A DNA stretch of 64,000 bases from Scilla litardierei (GCA_030789695.1 CM061142.1:282722165-282786164); one strand, 5' to 3'; positions 21,760-34,116 are shown, counted from the first letter of the stretch. Notes: generated from the sequence alone by a model not told the origin. Numbers and translations are program-made.

Positions 21760-24480
21760 GGCACAACCATTGATGGCTGGCATCATTGCCTAGGTCACCC
21801 CGCTCATCATATTATTACCAATCTTATTCTGTTTTTTCATTTACTAATTAAAGAAAATGTCTAGTCATTCACCATGTACTCCTCGTTCGACTAATAAAGT
21901 GCATCCGTATACTTTTCGTTTTACTAGTCTGTCAAGTTCAGCTCTATTAGAATTAATCTATACTGATATCTGGGTATCTTCTCCTACCATCATTAAGGGT
22001 GACTTCCGTTACTATTTAATTCTAGCTGATCATTATAGCAAATATATCCGATGCTTTCTTATACCTTAAAAGTCTGGTATAAGTTGTATTTTTCATTAGT
22101 TTAAAATTTTAGCAGAGAAATAATTACAAAACCTATATAAAAAGCCTTCATTATGAGGGGATTTCTTGCTCTCAAAAATTCTTTCAACTAATGAGATCAA
22201 CCACTTTACAATCACTCCTCGCACTTCATAACAAAATGGAGTGTCGGATCATCGGCATCATCACCGTATTAAAACTGGCATAACTTTACTCATTAATGAC
22301 TATCTTCTGCACTCTTATTGTCAATATGCCTTCCAGATAGCTGTCTGTTTCATTAACCGTATGTACATCCCATTTCTATATAATATATCCAATTAATGCA
22401 TTATTCGGGTGACGTCCAAATTATCTCAAAATCAATTTTTTTGGTTATCCGTGTTTCCCACTTTCTCGCCCATATAACTCCTCTAAACTAGACCTAAATC
22501 TATCCATTGTATCTTTTAAGTTATTCTACTTTTCACAATGTCTACATTTGTGAATCACTCTTCCATCATCGTTTGTGATGCCCTTGTGATGTATTGTTTG
22601 ATGAGATTCAATACCCTAGTTCAGCTTCCTTACCATCCTAGCCATCTCACCTGACATCCTTACCTTTCGTCCCCTTTTTTCATACGACCATTACATCTGC
22701 ACCTCCTTCTTCGTCTCAGGCATTGCTAATCCCACCTTCGAATGTGCCATGGATGTCGGATTTGATTCTTATTTCACATTCTCCATGTGTGGCTTTATCT
22801 TCCTATCTAGTTTCTTCTCCCTTTCCCTCATCTTAAGCATTCCCTATCACTTCTCTATAATCCTCACATGTACTCGCTCCACAGATTCCCTTCACCATTT
22901 CGGTCCATCTCCTTACCCGAAGTCATTTCATGACCACTAGAGCTATGAATTAGAATTATAAATCTAAATAGCTCTCCCCTGTCACCAAGAACCCACTTCC
23001 ACCCACTCTTGAACCATGTGAGTTTGGTAATCCACGATTTGTAATGGCGTGATGCAATTGTCTCAAGAACTTACTACCCTTTTGTGTCAAGGAACTTGGG
23101 ATCTTGTTTCCAAACCATATAATACTAATACTGTTAGCAGTAAGTGGAATTTCAGGATTAACCGTCTTTGTAATAGCAGTGTGGACGTGTTTAAGGCTCG
23201 CATTGTTGACAAAGGTTTCACTCAACATCTTAGGTTGGGCTATAAGGAGGTATTCAGTCCTGTTGTAAAGCCAATAAACATTCGCTTTGTATTATCTATT
23301 GCTGTCATGTAGGAGTTTCAAACTGAAAAATGTCAACGTCTTCTTTTATGGTGAACTATTGGAAGAAGTTTGTGTCAACCTCTAAGGTTCATCGACTCTC
23401 CTAAGCTTGATTATACCTGTAAGCTCAACTGGTCTATCTATGGACTCAAACAATCACCACAAGCTTGGTATATGGTTATTAAACAGCATATAATATTATT
23501 GATTTTAGTTTTCACAATTTTGTTGCAGATATACTATTATTTATTCATCACCATGGATCTATCCCTTTCTTATCACTTTCTTCTTTTTGATGTATGTGGA
23601 TGACTTAATTCTCACATCACATAAAACCATTCTGATTTAAATCGGTCATTACAAAACTTGGTCTTCGGTTCTCTTTTAATGATCTCGATAACTTGTATTA
23701 TTTCTTAGGCATTGAAGTCATTTCAACACCAACCGGTCTATTTCTATCCTAACATAAGTAGATCTAGGATGTTCTTTTACGGTCGCATGGATGCAGCTAA
23801 AGATGCCAGTACTCCACTATTCAAATCTGTTCATCTTCAATGTAATGATGGCTCGGCCTCTTGGATGCCATCGAATATCGTTGCATCATTGGTGTTATAT
23901 AGCGCCTATCTCTCACTCGGTTAGATATTTAATTTGCTATAAGCAAACTCTCTTAATTTATGCATTGCCCAAGTCGAATTCATTGGACATTTACCAAACG
24001 CCTTCTTCGGTACTGAAAAAACATTATCTTTATGGCATTCTACTTCACCAATTATCGACTCTAAAACTCTTAGCATTTTCAGATGTCGATGGTGTAGACA
24101 ACTTAGATGACAACACATCCACTTCAGCTTATATTATTTTCTTTGGTTCCAAGCTGATTTCCTGATGCTTAAAGAAACAACGTGCAGTTGCGCACTTCGA
24201 TTAAGGCTAAGTATCGGGTATTAGCCATGACGGTCCTAGAAATCATGTGGGTCCAACACTTGCTCATCTCAGTTATCTGCTTCCACTCCTCCCACATTGC
24301 TGTGTGTTAATTTCAATGCTACACACGTTACCTTGAATCTTATTCATCACTCGAGAATGAATCATATTCAGATTGACATTCATTTTGTTCGAGATTCGAT
24401 TGAAAAATGGTTACCTGGTAGTTCGTCATGTTCACACTTCTGACGGATTAGCAGATCTTTTGACTAAACCATCGTCCTAA
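21760..24480 (+). pseudogene. pol: Decayed copia pol (integrase, RT, RNase H)
   Basis: Copia signatures appear in order across broken frames. The GAG-pre-integrase motif WHHCLGHPAHHI is at about 21778. Integrase follows with LIYTDIWVSSP and LILADHYSKYIRCF (21950-22060). RT has WDLVSKPYNTNTVSSKWNFR (about 23095), KARIVDKGFTQ, EVFSPVVKPINIRF, LYGLKQ-like IYGLKQSPQAW (about 23440) and the catalytic MYVDDLILTS (23588-23617). RNase H has IKAKYRVLAM (about 24205), and the usual final motif reads TSDGLADLLTKP (about 24435). At least ten stops and frameshifts make it inactive. Confidence 0.85.
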
Positions 24481-24541
24481 CAACACATAATTTCTTAGGT
24501 CCATGGTTAATCTCTTTAATCGTGGTTCAATCTTGATGGGA

Positions 24542-24830
24542 TGTATTAATGAAACACCAATCATGTAAATTCAAGGTTAGAATTATGGAGCTGGTTTTTA
24601 TGTTAAGGTTAGAATTATGAATCTGGTCTTGTATGTAAAGACTAGAATTATGGATTTAGATCTTATAAAGTTAACTCTTAATCAAACAGACACAAGACAC
24701 AAGGCTTCTTGTATGTGAATGTTACAATAGTGGATCTAGATTTTAGATTTTTTCTTTTATAACACGATGTACTTGTATATATATCTGATACATATAATGA
24801 AATCAAGTTGAAAATTAAAATCCTATTCTC
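24542..24830 (+). repeat. 3' LTR of the old copia element
   Basis: Preceded by a purine-rich TTGATGGGA. It begins TGTATTAATG and shares GGTTAGAATTATGGA, GTTAACTCTTAATCAA and AATCCTATTCTCTTTA with the 5' LTR. Compared with the other elements the divergence is high. Confidence 0.65.
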
Positions 24831-26937
24831 TTTAGCCTATATCTTTTATAAATATCAGTGTATGTAATTTGTATTTGGGGGGTTGAAGATGGCAAACTTG
24901 ATCAACTATGTTTATTTGAGTTCTTGGGAGATTTTTTGTCTCAAAGCCGTTCAACTGCCATAGTTTTACAAAATTTTCTCCGTCCTTTTCCCCAAATAGT
25001 TTAATCAGTTTCTTTTTACTGAATCCTATGTATTCCTTGATATATTAACATTAAAGTTGGATTTTAGGTATAGGATGAGGTTTGTAGCTCAGTTGGTGTA
25101 CTCAGAACCTGTGATCTATTCATCTTGCCCCCTCAAACCAGTTCACTTTATGTTCAGCACCTTGAAAATTACCCATTTCAGGTTGATTATATTTTGTTTT
25201 ATTGTATGTTTATTTTCATAATTTTTTGGGTCAACTTAAACGTGAACTGCTGAAATGATAGAAAGGGTTATTATAGCTGATCTCAAGTTTGGGATTGAGG
25301 CTGTGTTGTGTCAGTTATTATGTATGGAAATGCTACACTGAGGAGCTTCGTGCACTATAGCTTTAGACATTTGAATTCACAGAGGAGACCCCTGTAGAGA
25401 ATGAAGAGGGGCCAAGGTGCTTGCGACGCCCTCTCCAGAGTGCTTCTCGAGGTTCCACTCTCTCCCCTGAATAAGTAAGGCTCCGTTAGCCTGGGCTGGG
25501 CCAGACCTTTTTGATGCGCCGCTTTACCCTGGAAAGAATGCAAATAACTGAGGGCTAATGAAATACTCCACTTTAATGGTTCAATTTTGTTTCACAAAGA
25601 ACGACCACATGACAACCTAATTCATTGTTTGCATACTCTCTTCGGTTGACCTATAGTTTTGTTCATCATCACCATCGTTGTTGTGTCCTTTTCACTTCTC
25701 TCCCTAGCTTTGCGTCTAGGTAAAATTTTCCCTCTAAACGGGAACAATGCCAACTCTTTGCAGGGTACAATTCACGCTAGGCAAGTCTGATCATAAACGC
25801 TTGTCCTGAACTGACTCTGGGATATACTTGGGTGAAGACTATATGCATTGTATGCATAATGTGACACCGAGCTTTGGTATATGATGTATGGGAGAAGAGA
25901 AGGGGGAAGGGTTTCAAACATGTTCCAGTAGCTCTGCTTGTCTTTCATATATCATGGAAAAACAACTACTAAAGCCCTTTGTTATGAACGTAGGGAAGTA
26001 GCAAATCAAAGAGGAGGATACGACACTTCCACATTTACAAGCATAAGATAACAAACAGATTCAAATCGATGAAGGTGTTTAACAAGGATCCTTCTCTCAC
26101 TCATATGAATCCGGTTCACTGTACATGATCCGTCGAGTAACACAAGCCCAAATACCAATGTTCAAAACTGAAACTGGTAGGAATATTAGACTTCGTAGGA
26201 CACCATAAAGCTGAAGACAACATAGGTAAGAACATGACATGCCTGTCCGGATGTGATTTTCAGCTATATAAACAACAGTATTGCAGTTTAAGGCATGGCT
26301 TATTTTCTATTTAGCATGGTATTAGATCACCCCTTCTAAGTTGTGATCTCCACCATCTCATCCGCAAACAGTTTGTTCCTGCTGTATACTCTTCTTATCA
26401 ACCCTATCCAAAACTTGAATAACATGAGCTGGCATTAAAACATAGTCTCCTCGATATCAGTAACCATCCAACAAACTCAACCAATCCTAATCAATGCCAT
26501 TGCATGATACGTTGCTTAGGTAATCGACATCTATCCTGTTATTATGAGTGTACAGTGGGAACAAAATAAAGAGGCGGTTTGTAACATACCCTTCTATATA
26601 CAGGATGTATTTACAAACAGATTCAAATGGATCAAGCTGTTTCACATGGATGAGGTCCACATGTACTTTGACCTGACATATCACATAAGCACCAAAGTTC
26701 GAAACAGAAATCTGGCAGTGGTACTGGATATTGTAGAAGACCACGTAGTTGAGGACAAAAGTGTAGAGAAGAATCGAAGATCCCTTACGTAATATGATGC
26801 CAAAGGAATGCGATAATTGACCTTGGTTACGTTTCATTTGCTCTTAATATATTGCATCAAGCTGTCTGGTTTGCACTAATGCTCGTGTAATCAGGAGCTA
26901 GCATTAAGCCATATCATCTACATGTCTATGACTAACT
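24831..26937. other. Unassigned interval
   Basis: No coding region or complete element can be supported. A diverged direct repeat starting ACAAACAGATTCAAAT occurs at about 26051 and 26610. A TGGTATTAGATC near 26319 resembles a degenerate primer site. The TTTGTAGCTCAGTTGGTG at 25080 resembles a tRNA A box but has no matching B box. Confidence 0.4.
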
Positions 26938-27452
26938 GCTGAGAATCACACTTGGATTCACATTAGCCTTTTAGAGTTTGAGTCGATTTTGACTTTATGA
27001 TATTTGCGTCCTGTAATGTTTCTTTTATTTGAGTCTTTTTTATTTGTTTTAGGTTTTAAGGTTGTCTTTTGAAGGAAGATTATTTTATTTTATTTTATTT
27101 TATTTTATTTAGGAGATTGAGTCTTGCTAAGAGTATAAATACGAGTCTATAAATATGAGTCACTGAACTTTTAGATTATAAGTAATTAAATAAAAAATTG
27201 AAATTTATAAACTTTATTTGCAATCTTTGAAATCTTTGAACAGAGGTGCGCGAGTGTGAAAATCAATTGGACATGAGGGCTGAAAGAATTTTCCATGTGC
27301 GAGGTATTGAAGTCAGTGGTCATTTGATTTTTCGTGATGAGAGATTTAAAAATAATTTTTCCTTTAGTTGTAGAAATTCGTAATTAGGTTTTCAAATTTT
27401 TCCACCATATCCTTATTCCTATCTTGTTCCATACTAGTTTTGGTATCAGAGC
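26938..27452 (+). mobile_element. LTR and primer site of a decayed LTR retrotransposon
   Basis: A clear primer binding site TGGTATCAGAGC lies at 27441-27452, about ten bases after a plausible LTR end (TTGTTCCA). Upstream are a TATAAATA box at 27134-27141 and an (ATTTT)n stretch at 27083-27112. The left edge is a guess. No second copy of this LTR occurs in the window, so the rest of the element is lost or strongly altered. Confidence 0.5.
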
Positions 27453-28587
27453 TAAAAATCCTAATTTTCCATCTTCTTTCTTGTCTTTTTTCTTTTTTCT
27501 TTCTTTTTCCTTTTTTCTGTCCATCATATTTTTTCTTTAGTTTAGATTAGTTATGTTTATTTTTAAAAAATCATCACGAAACAAAGTTCGTCACCCCTCC
27601 TAATTTTCATCGAACCCAATCCTTAATCCCAAACTCATGCCTTTGCGCCCCTTATCATCATTATCATCATCATCAATGTTACCAACAAACCCAAAATCAA
27701 AATCCTTACCTCAAACCAAAACCCAGACCCAAGTTCCATACCTAATTTCTGTCTCAATATCTAAATCCCAACATCTTCATCATCGGCCAACTCCTCATCG
27801 GTGTTGACATCATCATTGACATACTCCATCTTTGCCGTCGCCCTCCTTACTGTACCGTCAACTATGTTATTGTCATTGTCCTCCCACAACATCGTCAACT
27901 GCCACCTTCTAGCTCTTAGTTCCGACGAGATCCGACGTCATAGCTCAAGTCTTGATCAGATCCATGACATTAGGTGTTATGGATTGTCGTGTTTGCCACT
28001 GCAGCAGTTGTTAATGCTATCGTTGACTTACATACAGTCGACGATGATGTCGCCCTCTTCCCTCATCGTTGTCGCCTTTGACACCTTTTCTTGGTATCAT
28101 TGCTTTTGTCATCTTCTTGCCACTGGCATCGTCTTCTCCTAAAGTAGACACTGTCGTGGTTGCCATCCGTTCCTCCGCCACAAGCGAAGCTGAACACTGC
28201 CAACTCCTCGATTAATGGGTTGCTGAACCCGACCGGACCCTTTTAAAAAGATTCAATCCCAAGTGATTTGGGTTCACACCATCATCTCGACCAAATACTA
28301 AGGAAATAGTTGAGCCAAGCCCAACTTAGTCCTACTGTAGCGGCTCAGCTAAACCAACTGAATCAAAACTGACCTGGCCAAACCGGGCTCAACTGAATCA
28401 ATACTTGATGGATAATGCTGATTAAGAATGCTCTGTACCCAACCAAAACATTTCGGCAATGGTGTTCAAGTGCTTTGGTCATTATCACTAGTCCGCTTTG
28501 TTTTCATAGATGTGATAATTAGTTACTTTAAGCCACTCTTTTAAGTGTATATGACTGAACTAATGATCACTTCTTTTTTTGTTGCTT
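27453..28587. other. Unassigned interval after the orphan LTR
   Basis: Pyrimidine-rich, then Ser/Pro/His-coding low-complexity text with ATCATC runs. It probably is the decayed leader and internal part of the element whose primer site is at 27441. No domain is recognisable. Confidence 0.35.
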
Positions 28588-28590
28588 TTA

Positions 28591-29038
28591 GGGCCTGTTC
28601 TTTTGCCGAGAATAGGGGTTGGAATAGGAATAGAAACACTATTCATGCACTATTCACCCTATTCCAAGTTTGTATTCCAAACGGTTGTTCTTTTGGGCGT
28701 GGAATAGAATCCTACATGGCTATTCCAATTTGGTAATGATGAGTACTTTTGTATTCCAAGCTTTTTGCTTGGAATACAATGGAATTCTTGGAATGGTGGG
28801 CCCCACTCTCACATCTCTCTCTATCTCTCTCCTCCAACTCATCCTCTTTCCACTTTTTCATTCCAACTCTCCAATCCCAAAAGAACACAAGAATAGAATG
28901 TGGATCCCACTTTCTATTCCAAATCCCACTTTCTATACTCTATTCCACCCAAAAGAACACAAAACTTCATTTTCTCTCTCCTTGGAATACAAACTTTCCC
29001 CTATTCCATTTTTCTTATTCCCGCAAAAGAACATGCCC
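28591..29038. mobile_element. Tourist-like MITE (PIF/Harbinger type), 448 bp
   Basis: Inverted terminal repeats GGGCCTGTTCTTTTGC and GCAAAAGAACATGCCC, flanked by TTA on both sides (28588-28590 and 29039-29041). The 3-bp TTA target duplication and GGGCC-type terminus are typical of PIF/Harbinger MITEs. The interior has repeated GGAATA/TATTCC words and no transposase. Confidence 0.88.
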
Positions 29039-29371
29039 TTAGAGACTGTCTGCAATTTTCAAATTGTTAAACAAGGGAAAGAGACACTCTTCGCATTTAT
29101 CTCAACATAACCGCTATATCAAAGAACCAGGTACAATTTAATTTTTCGAATGATGTACTTTATCCACTTGGAAATTGTTTGCAGTATTTTTTAAAATAAA
29201 GATAGGGAAGTATTTGATTTATTAACACGCTGTAGAAAAATAGAAGCGATTTTTACATGCTCGGATGCTTATATACTACTTCCAAGATGTTTGAATAATT
29301 TACACAAGCTTACCATGTTCCCCTGTATTTCCCCTGTATTCTAAATCCATTTCTTTCATGTTGTTTTTGAG

Positions 29372-29376
29372 TGAAT
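29372..29376. repeat. Target-site duplication TGAAT of the gag-only copia element
   Basis: TGAAT precedes TGTTGAGTATTGG and recurs at 35850-35854 after the right LTR end CCTTACA. Confidence 0.8.
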
Positions 29377-29818
29377 TGTTGAGTATTGGTGTTCCATACC
29401 AATCTTCTTTTGATGATGATCACAACATTATATTGTTGATAATAACTCTCATGTTTTAGTCTCTCAGTTTTCTCTCAAGAATATCTTTCTTGGAGACTAA
29501 TCACTTGGTGCAAGGATGGACATCAAGTGGAGAAGAGCCAAAGCTTGGACTCAAGGAGTGCCAAAGCTTGGAGATGATGGAGAGCAATCAAGGCATCAAG
29601 ATTGACGACTTAGACTCTAAGGAAAGCATTGAAATCCATGTAATTTACTTTATTGCGTTCTCTCTCTTTTGAGTCTAGGATTAATGTAATGCCTTGTTAG
29701 ATGGTTTACTGATTCATGCATATGCATATAACCATCTTAGTGAGCCTTAGGATTATCATAGAATCCAACACAATAGGTTCACTCTGTCCAAAGACTTATT
29801 TGGAGTCTATGTCTTTCA

Positions 29819-30325
29819 GTCAGTCGCATGCTGAGGGAAACACAGTCGACTGGGTGATTTCCAGTCGCCTGTAGATCCTTCTATAGTCGTCTGACATGCA
29901 CAGCTCAAGTCAACATTTCAATTGACTCAAACTTGAGCTTTACGCACAGTCGTCTGTCGATCAGTTTACAGTCGCCTGGAGATTGGTCATCAGTCGCCTG
30001 TATAGCGTACGTTCATTCTCTGCATCTCTCTATTGTTTCTCCATCTTATATTGCAGACGACTGATTAAGGTTTTACAGTCGTCTGACTAATAGACAGTCG
30101 ACTGTATTATTGACATCAGTCGCCTGTGCGTTTCTGGAGAAAGAGTGCAGCTCTCTGTTTCGATCCATCCCCTGCAGCAGTCGCCTGCTGAAGGATTAAC
30201 AGGCGCCTGTCCTGTTTACAGTCGACTGTATTGACTTCATCAGTCAATTGTCCTGGCTCAGAATATAGCCGTTGGATATTTTCTAGCCGTTGATCAGTCG
30301 ACTGTCTTTTGATCATCAGTCGACT
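29819..30325. repeat. Cluster of CAGTCG[A/C/T]CTG motifs
   Basis: About 17 copies of a 10-bp palindrome-like motif, separated by 10-60 bp of unrelated sequence. The perfect palindrome CAGTCGACTG occurs about five times, and the others vary mainly at one centre base. The cluster lies upstream of the TATA-like box, hence in U3. It is conserved in the 3' LTR at 34560-35080. Confidence 0.75.
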
Positions 30326-30413
30326 GTTCCTGTCGTTTTCGCCCAGTTTCTAGCCGTTGCAGAATTGATTCTTTGGCTGTTTTCTTGGGTTTTGGGGTTT
30401 GATATATGATTCA

Positions 30414-30425
30414 TTTATATATGAG
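30414..30425 (+). promoter_or_regulatory. TATA-like box of the copia LTR
   Basis: TTTATATATGAG follows the motif cluster and precedes the transcribed-looking R/U5 part. The 3' LTR has CATATATATATG at the same place. Confidence 0.4.
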
Positions 30426-30696
30426 TGTGCTTCCATCTCTTATACCTCTTGATGCTATTGAAAATCTTTAGAGATCTATAAACCACTCCCAAACTCTCTT
30501 ATTTCCCTCTTGGAGCTCACATTCCTCTTCATGCATTGAAGTCAAGCTCAAGGGAAATCATCCAAGTGCAATTCTAGCAAATCTCATCACTTGGAGATCC
30601 TCTTTCATGCCTTGCATTCATTTATGAGTAAGTTCATCTCAAGGCATAGGTAAGAGTATTTGTTTTACTTTGTTATTTCTTTGAAACCCTAGCTTT

Positions 30697-30880
30697 CTGG
30701 GTGAGAGCTAGTTACTCTCTGTGTGAGAGTATAACCTTCTGTGTGAGGGTTGGTTGAGATCTCTCTGTGTGAGAGTGTAAGTCTTTCTGTGTGAAAGCAA
30801 GGATTTCTCTGTGTGAGAATCCAAATCCTCTGTGTGAGGTATCTCTGTGTGAGATTGTATTCACTTCTCTGTGTGAGAAT
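30697..30880 (+). repeat. TCTGTGTGAGAG motif series
   Basis: Nine imperfect copies, with spacers of about 1-13 bp that differ from each other. It lies in R/U5, downstream of the promoter, so it would be in the RNA. The same series is at about 35440-35630 in the other LTR. Confidence 0.75.
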
Positions 30881-31132
30881 TATAGTGGATATTGGTGTGG
30901 CTGGATGTACCCAAGTTTGGGGAACCAGGGTAAACATTGTTTTTGCGTTTGGATTGATTGTGTTGACTAATTCCTCTTGCACTTATTATTACATATTTGC
31001 AAGCTTAATTTTAATTGCACAATTTATTGCCATTACTCTATTCACCCTCTCTAGAGTGTTTGTTGTTAGTATTGCAAGGGTAAGTCGATCCTTACAATTG
31101 GTATCAGAGCGAGGTTGAAGCATATAACAACG

Positions 31133-33183
31133 ATGGCATACAACGCTTCATCCATGTCTCATGAAGAAGGTCTATCAACTGTTCGACCCCCGCTCTTCAA
31201 CGGAACCAACTACCCAAGTTGGAAGATCAAGATGATGATCTACTTGGAGGGTCAAGACCTTTGGGACATCACAGAGTCGCCATTTGAGAAGCCTACTACA
31301 CCCGCGGCTTCGAGAACAAAAGTGGAGAAGGATTCGATCAAATTTAATGCGAGGGCTATGAATGCATTCCATTGCGCCCTCACTTCAAATGAGTTCAACC
31401 GTATCTCAATGTGCAAAACGGCCAACGCAATTTGGCATACATTGGAGATTTCTCATGAAGGGACTTCGAAGGTAAAGAAATCTAAACAATGCGTATTTAG
31501 ATCTAAATATGAGTTTTTTAAGATGCCGGAAGGTGAAAACATCTCGGAGATGTTCACAAGGTTCACAGAAATCGTGAACGCTTTGGAAGGACTTGGGAAG
31601 GTGATTTCCCAAGAGGATCGTGTGGAGAAGATCCTTGACTCGCTCACATCTCAATGGGAGTCAAAGGCCAATGGTATTTTGGAGTCTTACGACATGTCCA
31701 AATACACTGTTAAGGAGTGCATTGGGAATCTCATGGCGTATGAAGTAAAGCTTCAACACAAGAAGGAGATTCAACCAACCAAGCCCGAGAAGCCGGAGAA
31801 GCATAAGGGGGTTGCATTCCATGCCAAGGAGGAGCCAATCGAATGGAGAAAGAAATTTCATCAAGAAGCTCCTAGTGAAGAAGATGAAGAAGATGAGGCT
31901 AGTGGGGATTAAGTCATGGAGCTTGCCACACAACTGAGAGCGTTCCTCAAAAGCAAGCAAGGTAAATCTTCTTCAAAGTTTGCCTTCAAGTCTAACAACT
32001 CTATGTGTTTCAATTGTAGAGGAAAAAGTCATCTTTCTACCGAATGCCCTTCCAAGCCTGACAAGAAAATTACAAAGGGAAAGGGAAAAAGCATTGGAAA
32101 GGCAAGTCCAAATTCAAGAATCAAAAGAAGGGACTTGTCGGCACATTTGATGACTTCGATGAGGAAACTTCAAGTGATGAAGAAGAGGATGATAAGGAGC
32201 GAGCTCATATGTGCTTCGCGGCTTTTGATGATCCTTCATCAATCTCCTCGAGTTCAAGCGATGAAGAGGTGGAGGCATGGCTTAACCCCAATAAGAAAAT
32301 GTGCTTCATGGCAAAGGGGGAAGAGTCTTCTTCAAGCTCTAGCGAGGAGGAAAGTGATGAGGAAGTTGAGGAGGAGAAGCTATCCTACGAGGAGCTCGAA
32401 TACCGCTTCAACGTGGTCTCCGATGGGGCAAGTAAGTGCATCGACTCATATGCTAAATTGAAAGCTAAATTTAAAAATGCTATGAGTAGGTTGCATGCCT
32501 TAGAATCTACTAGTGTAAATGACAATGATGTTTTGCATGTTTGTGACACTAGTGAGAGAGACACACTTCTCTCTCAAGTTAAGGATTTGAGCCTTTCTGA
32601 TGAAAAATTATTAGCTCAAAACCTTAGCTTAGAAATTCGCATTCAACAACTTATGTTGAAATGTGAAGAGGAATCCCGGAAGCTCAAAAGCTTTGTGTAT
32701 TCTAGGGATTCACTCCACGATTTGTTGGTAAAACATCCGGCAAATCATAGAGGAGGTTTAGGTTATATTCAAAATGTGGTTCCCAAACCCACCTCTAATT
32801 TCTCTTATGGTGCAAATTCAAGAAATATTGCTAAAGCAACTAAGAAGAATCACCATGCTTTCTTGTACAACAAGAACACCAACAAGAAGCATGTAGATCA
32901 CGGGGTAATGAGGAAGAATGAAAAATCTTCATTTTTTGCTAAAAAGCAAAATCCTCATTCTTTGCATGCTAAGAAATTCGTTTCTACACCTAAGCATGCC
33001 ACATCCTTCCCTCTTGCAAAGGCAAAACTCTTGCTTAGGAAATCCTTGAGATTATGGATTCCTACTAAGGTTAGTGTGCAAGAGAGAGATAGTTACATCA
33101 ACTCTCTAGTTAGGGATGTGATCACCTCGTGTGATTACGTTAGGAAATCAAACTCCTCTTGGGTTTGGTTAACTAATGTTTAG
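31133..33183 (+). pseudogene. gag: Copia gag, long form, one stop and one frameshift
   Basis: Starts at ATG 31133 (MAYNASSMSHEEGLSTV). Residues 20-200 are a UBN2-type gag domain: PPLFNGTNYPSWKIKMMIYL, then IWHTLEISHEGTSKVK and ENISEMFTRFTEIVNALEGL. A TAA at 31910-31912 interrupts after an acidic stretch. The same frame continues to a zinc knuckle CFNCRGKSHLSTEC (about 32006-32047). Near 32085 a 1-nt shift moves the reading to a Ser/Glu-rich and coiled-coil C-terminus that ends at 33183 (SSWVWLTNV). The role is RNA packaging and particle formation. With only two lesions it looks recently active. The protease and everything after it are missing. Confidence 0.85.
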
Positions 33184-34116
33184 TTCCTCACACATATGCA
33201 TATTGCATGGGTATTGTGCTTTAATGTTTATTTTAAGCATACCCATTGATTGTGTATTTCATGATTTTGAAAATATTTTCAAATTTATTTCTTTTCATGA
33301 AAATGGGGAGCTTGGGGTTTATTGACATGCATGCATTTTTGATCCATGTGTATGTCAATGGGGGAGTTAATATGTTATATGTTTAAATTATTTTAAGACA
33401 TATTTTAACTCTCATTTCGGAGGTTATTTGAGATCCTTATTTACAACAGGTTATTTTTGGTCTCAAACTAAACCTCTTTGATATTGCCAAGTTGTTTCAT
33501 GGTATAACTCTTTTGGCATTATCATTGTGTATCATTGAAGCTTGATTTTTCCATATCTATTGCTTTGATACACTTTAGGCCCATGGCTCCATTAATTATA
33601 ATTGGTATTAGATCCTAGAAGTCAATAGTTGACCATTTCTATGATCTAGGAGGAGCACGAGATAGTGAATTGATACCCACTAAAATTTTAAATTTGGTAT
33701 CATACATATCTTTCTTTTCTTACATATTGTCACATCTTGGTTAAGATGACAAAGGGGGATATTTTTGATGTCCACCTTTTTGACGATGTCAAGGGGGAGA
33801 GATATATGCATTATGTAAATATATATGGGGAGATATATTCATATGCATATGGGGAGAGATATATCTATGGGGAGAGATATATGGGATTAGATAAACCTTG
33901 CATGTTTGCATGATATTGTATTTTACATATGGTTTACAATTGGTTTATGTAATCCATGCCTATTATATGTCACCTTGATTTCAGTTGGTGTTATGAGTAT
34001 TTACCTTTGTGTAGCTCATTGTTTATTTGGTGCATATAAGTAGGGGGAGCTCATTAGCATTGTACTTTAATACTTTGTATTTTACATAATGTGTGTCATC
34101 ATCAAAAGGGGGAGAT
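33184..34116 (+). other. Non-coding 3' internal region of the copia element, with polypurine tract
   Basis: About 930 bp between gag and the 3' LTR. It has repeated GGGGAGAGATATAT words around 33795-33880 and a second GGGGGA stretch at about 33748-33810. The true polypurine tract AAAAGGGGGAGAT abuts the 3' LTR. Pol would be expected here and is absent. Confidence 0.7.

Larger units (their letters stand above)
15743..24830 (+). mobile_element. Old Ty1/copia LTR retrotransposon, interrupted by nested gypsy elements
   Basis: Related ~290-320 bp LTRs at about 15743-16065 and 24542-24830 share the words GGTTAGAATTATGGA and CAATGAAATCAA-like 3' parts. A primer site GGTATCAGAGT follows the left LTR. 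Decayed gag, GAG-pre-integrase, integrase, reverse transcriptase and RNase H follow in copia order. All frames are broken many times and the LTRs have diverged clearly. No target duplication is visible. The insertion is therefore older than the two gypsy elements inside it. Confidence 0.85.
29377..31096 (+). repeat. 5' LTR of the gag-only copia element
   Basis: Contains about 17 copies of CAGTCGNCTG (29819-30325), a TTTATATATG TATA-like box near 30414, and nine TCTGTGTGAGAG-like units (30697-30880). Confidence 0.9.

Noticed and set aside
25080..25125. tRNA-like TTTGTAGCTCAGTTGGTG
   Set aside because: It resembles an A box only. There is no B box at the right distance, no cloverleaf and no SINE tail, so neither a tRNA nor a SINE can be supported.
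26544..26792. 82-codon plus-strand frame
   Set aside because: It falls within the diverged direct repeat of the 26 kb region and shows no known motif, and the second copy has no matching frame.
28670..29110. Open frames of 97-146 codons inside the Tourist-like MITE
   Set aside because: They arise from GGAATA/TATTCC and CTCTCT repeats. MITEs of this size have no transposase, and none of its motifs is present.
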